Positions 55,598-61,048 of a stretch of 61,048 bases of DNA are shown one piece after another. The notes below the pieces were generated by a model. It was not told the origin of the DNA and did no database searches. It saw nothing but the letters and a program-made list of their open reading frames with translations. Every line of letters begins with the position of its first letter. The first letter of the stretch is position 1. The translations under genes and the position numbers were made by a program. Source of the DNA: an uncultured Bacteroidales bacterium (lineage in GTDB: Bacteria; Bacteroidota; Bacteroidia; Bacteroidales; Muribaculaceae); NCBI GenBank assembly GCA_947173955.1, contig CAMWHE010000010.1, positions 1 to 61,048 on the forward strand, read 5' to 3'.

Positions 55598-58500
55598 TTA
55601 TTTCACGGCTATTTTGGCCACCTTCGACCCCTGCCGCACGATGTAGAATCCGGGAGCAAGACCCTCTACTGAAGTTGCGACCTTGACGCCGTTGAAGTTA
55701 TACACCTCCATAGCCTTTTCACGGTCAAAGTCATTCATAACCTCGTCAACCGAACTCTGGAACCGGTTAGTACAGATCTTGAGAGTTCCTGACTTATCGG
55801 CAGGAATCACCAGCGAATTCCCCTCAAGCGAGCCAATTTTTTCCTCACCGTTGACAAGTATTGAGGTGACTTTTACTTCCTCTTTCGGATTAATGAAAAT
55901 ACGTATATATTTTGTGTCCGATGAAGTCTGGATCTGGGCGCCGTCAAAGAGCGCTGCAAAAGAATTGCGTCCTTCTTGTGTCGCGGCGCGTGCTGCTGCA
56001 CGACGCGCTTTTCTGGATATGATATTTTCCTTCTCTTCAGGATCGGGTGATTCAGGCTCATCCTCATTCATTGAAGCCTTCTCTGCCTCTTCTTCCAGCT
56101 TGTCTTCTGTCAGCATTTCCTGATACTCTTCTTCATTTACTTCTGTCACATCAATGCCCTCCTCTATTGTGACGGCAATGCGATTCTGAATACTCTGGAA
56201 TTTTCCCCATTGAGGTGCATTAAGATAGGAACGGAAACTCATAGCCGGAACTATTAAGGATGCGTAGCGTATCCGTATTCCGTCAAAAGCTCCGGATTCG
56301 GCAGCAGGAGCATTAATAGCGGCGCAACTGAGATTGGCAAATTTGCGCGAGCCGTTAAAGAGATTGTCTCCGACCGAAACCGTTTCTGACGACATGGAGG
56401 ATGTGATCAGACGGGGGCAATTGTAGAAAAGCCCCGACGGCACATTCTTTATCTTTTCCGGCATAGTCGCGGTGACGAGACGACGGCAGCCTCTGAAGGC
56501 TCCAGTCCCGATTACCCTTACATTGGATATGAATGCTATGTCTCTGATAGCCGTACCCGAGAATGCCTGTGAGCCTATGCTGCTTACCGTTTCAGGAAGC
56601 AGTACTTCATCAAGCATTCCACACCCAGAGAATGTCTCTGAGGCTACCTCGGCAAGGAGGGTTTTTCTTAAATCGACCCTTTCAAGCAGGGAACATCCGG
56701 AGAAAGCGCCACTTCCTATTCCCTCGAGATTATCGTTACCTATTATTTCCTGTATTCCGATACACCCTGAAAATGCATTTGCGCCTATGTTATTAAGACG
56801 CTCAGGCAAAGTATTGAGCTTAATCAGGGGTGAATTCCTGAATGCATTATTCCCTATAGATTCCAGGCCGGCAGGCAGATTTTCGATCTCAAGCAACTGA
56901 CAGTCTCTGAAAGCATTCGCCCCTATATTGGTAATGTACCTGGGAAGATTGATGTAGGTCAGGAGCGACCCGCTGAACTGATTGGACGGTATTTCAATAA
57001 TGTTGGTGGCCTCGCTGAGATCAAGACTCAGAAGGGATACCATATTCTCATTGATTATTCTGAGGTCCGTCTGCGTAAGCGGACCCACGACCTTCATCTT
57101 GGTCACGCAGGACGGCATCAGGCCCGTCGTCATTCTGATTTCTTCGCTCAGGGGATAATCTCCGGTCATATAGACCACTATGTCCGAAGAACTTTCTTCA
57201 ATGATATTTTCTATCTGCTTCCAGCGGGCATTACTCTTATAGGCACTGCTGCGACCGTCATTGACAATCATTGTCAGAGCATCCTGGTCGGTGTATATAT
57301 TGAATGCCCCGCTCAGGCTCGGCGGTGTATTACTCTTGACTCTGAGCACTCTGAGGTTTTTGAAACTGAACGCATCGTTAGCCATTGACCTCACGCCGCT
57401 GCCTATATTGAGCACAGCGGGCGAGCCGCAACTCCACGACGGAAGCTCGGTGACCACGTCGGGAATCGTCAGTGCCGAGATATTGGAATCCAGGAATGCT
57501 CCCGCTCCTATAGTGGTCAGAGTGGAGGGCAACACTATCGATGCCATATTTTCGTTATCACAAAAAGCTCTTTCACCTATTTCTTTCAATCCTTCCGAGA
57601 AGTTGATTACTCGGATATCATTATAAGCGAATGCGCCTGCGGGCACGGTCACAAGTCCTTTTCCGAGAGTGAGTTCCTTGATTTTATTACCGTAAAAAGC
57701 ACCCTCACCCAACGATGTAATATTATTTGGTATAGTGACTTTTGACAAGCCGCATCTTGCAAATGCGCTTCCACCAATTGAGTCAAGAGTGGCAGGAAAC
57801 AGAATTTCTTCAAGGCTTGTACAATCGAGGAATGCCTCATCTTTTATCACCTTCAACTCAAGAGGGAGATAAACTTTGTCAAGCTTCAGGCAAGAATTAA
57901 ACAACTCTGCTCCAATTGTATCAATATCAGCTACCAGTACGGCTCTTTCTAAGTTACTACAATAAGAAAAGACTCCATCCCCGAGAGAATCAAGACCCTC
58001 AGGAAGGACAACCTCGGTCAATGCATTACATCTATAATACGCCCGGTCTCCAATTTTCTTTAGAGTTGTCGGAAGAGTATGGTTTTCCAAAAGCGAACAA
58101 CCTGAGAAAGCTCCTTCCCCGATCTCCTCAAGACCCTCGGACATGAATATACCATATATCTGATTGCAATTATAAAATGCATAGGGTTCGATAGTCTTGA
58201 TACTTGACGGGAGTTCAACCTGACCGCTGAACGCGTATTCCGGAACAGGCGTGAATGCATTTTCTCCTATGGACGTGACGGTATACTTCGTGCCATCTGA
58301 CTGTACTTGAGACGGCAGGCTCAGCATATCTCCGAAATTACCCGCACCGAAACCTATCATACGGCAAGTTTTGGCCTCACTATCCACTATTTCATACATT
58401 AATGTCTGATTGTTATCAGTGTATTTGAAACAGTATCCCGGCTCTCCGGCACTGACCGGATTAATGACTTCCACCTTAAAGGTCGGAGATGGACAGCTGG

Positions 58501-59494
58501 AATAGAATTTATTTATATTGATATAAGGCACACGGAATGTTGCATCACTTGGAATGTCATTATAAAAGGATGAGTTGCAATCCGGAAATACTGAAGAAAG
58601 ATAAGTTATCATATTAAGCGAACTGCAATCCTTAAAAGCCTTATCTCCGATGGTTGTGACCGATTCGCCGATAGTCAATGTTGTCAGGCCGATGCAGTCG
58701 GAGAATGCTTGCTTGCCGATTTCAGTGACGGAATTGCCTATGGTTACGGAGGTCAGGCCGATGCAGTTGGAGAATGCATACGAGCCGATTTCAGTGACGG
58801 AGTCGGGGATTATAACTTCTTTCAGGCCTTCGCAGCAGTAGAACGCATAATCGCCGATTGTATGAACGGAACTACCGATTGAAACCTCTTTCAGGCAGTA
58901 GCAGCCGGAGAACGCTGATTTGCCGATTGTCTGAACGGAATTGCCTATGGTTACTGACGTCAGGCCGTAACAGTAGGAAAAAGCTTCATCACCAATTGTC
59001 TGAACGGAATTGCCTATGGTTACTGATGTCAGGCCGTCACAGCCCATAAATGCCTCTGAGCCGATTTCAGTGACGGAGTCGGGTATTATAACTTCTTTCA
59101 GGGCGCTGCAGTCGGAGAAAGCTAACTTGCCGATTGTCTGAACGGAATTGCCTATGGTTACTGATGTCAGGTCGTAACAATAGAAGAACGCTTTATCGCC
59201 GATTGTCTGAACAGAATTGCCTATGGTTACTGACGTCAGGCCGCTGCAGCTGTTGAATGCTGATTTTCCGATTGAGATAACCGAATACTCGGTCTCTCCA
59301 TCCATGGCGATATCGGGAATTACAACAACTCCTGAAACTTCATTATTTGTATTTCTTCCTACCTCACAAGTCTTGGCGCCTTCATCAATCACCGTATAGG
59401 TCAGAGTCTGCCCTTCGTAGGTGTAGGCGAAGTCGCGGGCGAATGCCGGAAGCGCCAGGAGCAAGCCAAAGAGTAATAGTAATGTTTTTCTCAT
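55598..59494 (-). CDS. Giant BspA-like leucine-rich-repeat surface protein
   Basis: Protein of 1298 residues. Signal peptide (MRKTLLLLFGLLLALPAFA), then some thirty BspA-type (LRR_5) repeats of ~23 residues (LTSVTIGNSVQTIGDEAFSYC) in two main blocks (about 45-310 and 390-720) and a third (840-1080), separated by non-repeat domains. An acidic, coil-like stretch (about 1120-1190) precedes a small C-terminal tail (VYNFNGVKVATSVEGLAPGFYIVRQGSK) like that of the GLUG proteins, probably a type IX secretion signal. BspA-type proteins bind host matrix or other bacteria. The N-terminal repeats are nearly identical at DNA level, so repeat number is likely variable. Confidence 0.9.
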   Translation of the reverse strand: MRKTLLLLFGLLLALPAFARDFAYTYEGQTLTYTVIDEGAKTCEVGRNTNNEVSGVVVIPDIAMDGETEYSVISIGKSAFNSCSGLTSVTIGNSVQTIGDKAFFYCYDLTSVTIGNSVQTIGKLAFSDCSALKEVIIPDSVTEIGSEAFMGCDGLTSVTIGNSVQTIGDEAFSYCYGLTSVTIGNSVQTIGKSAFSGCYCLKEVSIGSSVHTIGDYAFYCCEGLKEVIIPDSVTEIGSYAFSNCIGLTSVTIGNSVTEIGKQAFSDCIGLTTLTIGESVTTIGDKAFKDCSSLNMITYLSSVFPDCNSSFYNDIPSDATFRVPYININKFYSSCPSPTFKVEVINPVSAGEPGYCFKYTDNNQTLMYEIVDSEAKTCRMIGFGAGNFGDMLSLPSQVQSDGTKYTVTSIGENAFTPVPEYAFSGQVELPSSIKTIEPYAFYNCNQIYGIFMSEGLEEIGEGAFSGCSLLENHTLPTTLKKIGDRAYYRCNALTEVVLPEGLDSLGDGVFSYCSNLERAVLVADIDTIGAELFNSCLKLDKVYLPLELKVIKDEAFLDCTSLEEILFPATLDSIGGSAFARCGLSKVTIPNNITSLGEGAFYGNKIKELTLGKGLVTVPAGAFAYNDIRVINFSEGLKEIGERAFCDNENMASIVLPSTLTTIGAGAFLDSNISALTIPDVVTELPSWSCGSPAVLNIGSGVRSMANDAFSFKNLRVLRVKSNTPPSLSGAFNIYTDQDALTMIVNDGRSSAYKSNARWKQIENIIEESSSDIVVYMTGDYPLSEEIRMTTGLMPSCVTKMKVVGPLTQTDLRIINENMVSLLSLDLSEATNIIEIPSNQFSGSLLTYINLPRYITNIGANAFRDCQLLEIENLPAGLESIGNNAFRNSPLIKLNTLPERLNNIGANAFSGCIGIQEIIGNDNLEGIGSGAFSGCSLLERVDLRKTLLAEVASETFSGCGMLDEVLLPETVSSIGSQAFSGTAIRDIAFISNVRVIGTGAFRGCRRLVTATMPEKIKNVPSGLFYNCPRLITSSMSSETVSVGDNLFNGSRKFANLSCAAINAPAAESGAFDGIRIRYASLIVPAMSFRSYLNAPQWGKFQSIQNRIAVTIEEGIDVTEVNEEEYQEMLTEDKLEEEAEKASMNEDEPESPDPEEKENIISRKARRAAARAATQEGRNSFAALFDGAQIQTSSDTKYIRIFINPKEEVKVTSILVNGEEKIGSLEGNSLVIPADKSGTLKICTNRFQSSVDEVMNDFDREKAMEVYNFNGVKVATSVEGLAPGFYIVRQGSKVAKIAVK
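58650..59260 (-). repeat. 69-bp tandem coding repeats inside the LRR gene
   Basis: The segment encoding SVTIGNSVQTIG recurs at a 69-base step with very little divergence (for example near 58926, 58998, 59134 and 59205), unlike the diverged repeats downstream. This suggests recent expansion and a capacity for slippage or recombination in whole-repeat, in-frame steps. Confidence 0.8.
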
Positions 59495-59536
59495 TGTCTG
59501 ATTTGAATTAAAAATGTGAATATGATAATCAGTTGT

Positions 59537-60193
59537 TTATTTTAGCTTTAGGATCTCATCATGATAACAGCACAAAAAATGCTCCACATCACTCGCCTCC
59601 ATTCCTGGGAGCAGAAGTTCCTGATATTTTTCCAACTCCATCTTTCGCTCAAGCTTCGTGATATTTTTCAGATATCCATGGTCTGCCAGGTGCTGCGCGG
59701 CTTTTCGCGGTTTAGAGTGAATATAGACGTATTTTGAGGGTTTTATAGCCGGTCTGTGATTCCATCCGTAGCGCAGGGCAAAGTCATAGACGGCGGTCTC
59801 TCCAAAATAAGGCACCTTTCTCTTCTCCACATAGTCAATAAGTTCCTCAAAATCTCCGAAATCATTGTCGTCGATATTTCCGAGTTTTTCCGCCATTTTG
59901 TCTACAACATTCTGGCGGCTTGGGAAGCGAAGATTCCATTGGTGGATATTGAAGACATAGGGCATTCCGCCGGGTGCTTTCGTAGGATTTATTTTGCCAC
60001 AAATGAAGTCAGTCACATCTTCCAAAGAGGAAAGATATATATCATGCCACTCTTGTGCGGTTACTGCGCCCTTATCCGGATATTCGGGCCATTCAAACTT
60101 TCTGTTAAGATAATCGCTTACCAAGGATTCCAGGAGTGGCAGGTTATCCGGAATTTCCGTTGGATTGAGCGGCTTACAAGATTTGCATCCCAT
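59537..60193 (-). CDS. Hypothetical protein with N-terminal Cys pair
   Basis: Protein of 218 residues beginning MGCKSCKP, a CxxC pair, with no signal peptide or membrane segment. Mostly helical, rich in aromatic and charged residues (FEWPEYPDKGAVTAQEWHDIYLSSLEDV, FDGDFEELIDYVEKRK-like segment near residue 115). I do not recognise a family. It is 42 bases upstream of the LRR gene in the same direction, and could be co-transcribed. Function unknown. Confidence 0.7.
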   Translation of the reverse strand: MGCKSCKPLNPTEIPDNLPLLESLVSDYLNRKFEWPEYPDKGAVTAQEWHDIYLSSLEDVTDFICGKINPTKAPGGMPYVFNIHQWNLRFPSRQNVVDKMAEKLGNIDDNDFGDFEELIDYVEKRKVPYFGETAVYDFALRYGWNHRPAIKPSKYVYIHSKPRKAAQHLADHGYLKNITKLERKMELEKYQELLLPGMEASDVEHFLCCYHDEILKLK

Positions 60194-60790
60194 AGCTTTT
60201 GTAATGTTCCTTGGAAGCTCTCCCCTCCTTGGCCTTAAAGTCAGTAAAAAGAAAAAGCGTGAGAGCCGTACCTGCTGTCCGTTCCCACACTGCGAGGCTC
60301 TGGTATTGCCCTTGGAGTTGAAACGGACAACGCAGCTGCCTCACGCAAAATATGATAAGCCCGGCCAATGCTCACGCATTAACAGATTGCAGGCTATGAC
60401 ATCATATTTACATAAGGCGTCTACCGTTGTCTCCGTCCTGACTCCATTCGAGAAATTTACCAGATTTCGCAGTGTCAAGAAAGAGCGTCAAGTAAACGCT
60501 TTTATATGTCGGTCTATACCCGGGCGAATAAGCATCCCGCTGATAGACAATCGCAAAGTTAGTGATTTTTTTAATTCCAGCAAAAAGATTAAAAATTTCA
60601 CCTTTCGGTCTTTCGACTCCAAAGAATTGTAGAACCGGACTCTTCCGTATTCATCGCCGCAAATGTATTCACTTCATGACAAACCGGAGAAGTCCTTTTC
60701 AGTCCTTATGGCCTTTAGACCCGGTCTTAATCTATTAACGTGAGTTCGATATAAAAACTCACGGTATTTATGACACGTCCCTATAAGTAA
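60194..60790. other. Intergenic stretch without a recognised gene
   Basis: About 600 bases with only short open frames of no recognisable content on either strand. The part near 60540-60650 is AT-rich and could hold the promoter of the hypothetical gene. No strong hairpin or repeat was seen before the palindromic element at 60791. Confidence 0.5.
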
Positions 60791-61017
60791 GCGCCTGGAG
60801 GGCGCGTTATTGTAGTGAACCCCAGGCGTGCGTCAGCGCCTGGGGATGAAGGCTATATCTTACAACTGAGTGTCGGAGACACGATATTATGACAGAACTG
60901 CACCATCGGGCCGAACAGCCTTATACAACTCATGATATACAATAACTCACGATATCGCGTCTCCGACGCTCATTCCCCTATAGATGCTCCTGTCCCCAGG
61001 CGCAAGCACGCCTGGGG
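60791..61017. repeat. BIME-like paired palindromic element, copy 2 (complete)
   Basis: Order: GCGCCT-GGA-GGGCGC (60791-60805), CCCCAGGCG stem (60820-60845), GTGTC-GGA-GACAC (60870-60882), spacer, GCGTC-TCC-GACGC (60957-60969), CCCCAGGCG/CGCCTGGGG (60994-61017). Compared with copy 1 at 55313, the first inner stem has changed at two paired positions (C to T on one side, G to A on the other), which keeps the hairpin intact. Confidence 0.85.
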
Positions 61018-61048
61018 AAATCTAGGACTCGTGCAATAGTTGAAATGT

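Noticed and set aside
60165-60632. 155-codon plus-strand frame in the intergenic stretch near the right end
   Set aside because: No recognisable content, overlaps the start of the hypothetical gene on the other strand, and shows no promoter-like signal before it.

Overview
The window is chromosomal DNA of a Bacteroidales bacterium, most likely Muribaculaceae or a close gut relative. The evidence is type IX secretion genes (porV, porU, gldD, gldE), Bacteroidetes-type -7 boxes (TAnnTTTG), surface proteins with a conserved C-terminal tail, and the protein families present. Placement at family level is inference. No tRNA, rRNA or CRISPR array was seen.

Layout. 1-8.8 kb: two paralogous secreted GLUG-repeat proteins on the minus strand. 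They are separated by a small IS200/RAYT-like tyrosine transposase and embedded in a dense field of small palindromic repeats, a 75-bp tandem repeat and a 9-bp-period minisatellite. 8.8-15.7 kb: a minus-strand RND efflux operon (adaptor, pump, outer-membrane channel) with lpxA behind it. 16-43 kb: a long plus-strand housekeeping block. It holds an acyltransferase, a sigma-54 activator, lptE, secG, relA/spoT, a 7TM-HD phosphohydrolase, porV, ispF, pgi, a NamZ-like protein, a sodium:solute symporter, a WYL regulator, rex, porU, a YeiH transporter, a GT2 mannosyltransferase, pyrC, hflX, dgt and a TPM-domain protein.

43.1-49.5 kb is an AT-rich accessory insert. It carries a 1623-residue protein joining an exonuclease-like domain, a RecQ helicase and a UvrD helicase, then a relic of an ORF6N gene, then a 265-bp second copy of the 3' end of the TPM gene, then an intact ORF6N gene. 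The two TPM 3' ends differ at nine sites, all synonymous third positions, so the junction looks like a recombination scar between two alleles that were each functional. This is the strongest candidate for an undescribed system or integration hotspot.

49.5-52.8 kb (minus): gldE, gldD and an unusual single gene fusing a 4'-phosphopantetheinyl transferase to a glutamyl-Q tRNA(Asp) synthetase. 53-54.6 kb: a DUF4143-type ATPase lying between two 99-bp direct repeats that contain its terminator. 54.7-61 kb: a peroxiredoxin, a giant BspA-like leucine-rich-repeat surface protein and an unknown gene, with two BIME-like paired palindromic elements around the latter two.

Functional links. PorV and PorU export and process surface proteins; the GLUG and LRR proteins here are plausible clients. 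LpxA, LptE and the efflux operon concern the outer membrane. The repeat families and the transposase look like a resident REP/RAYT system whose hairpin stems vary with compensating changes while the three-base loop is kept within a small set.
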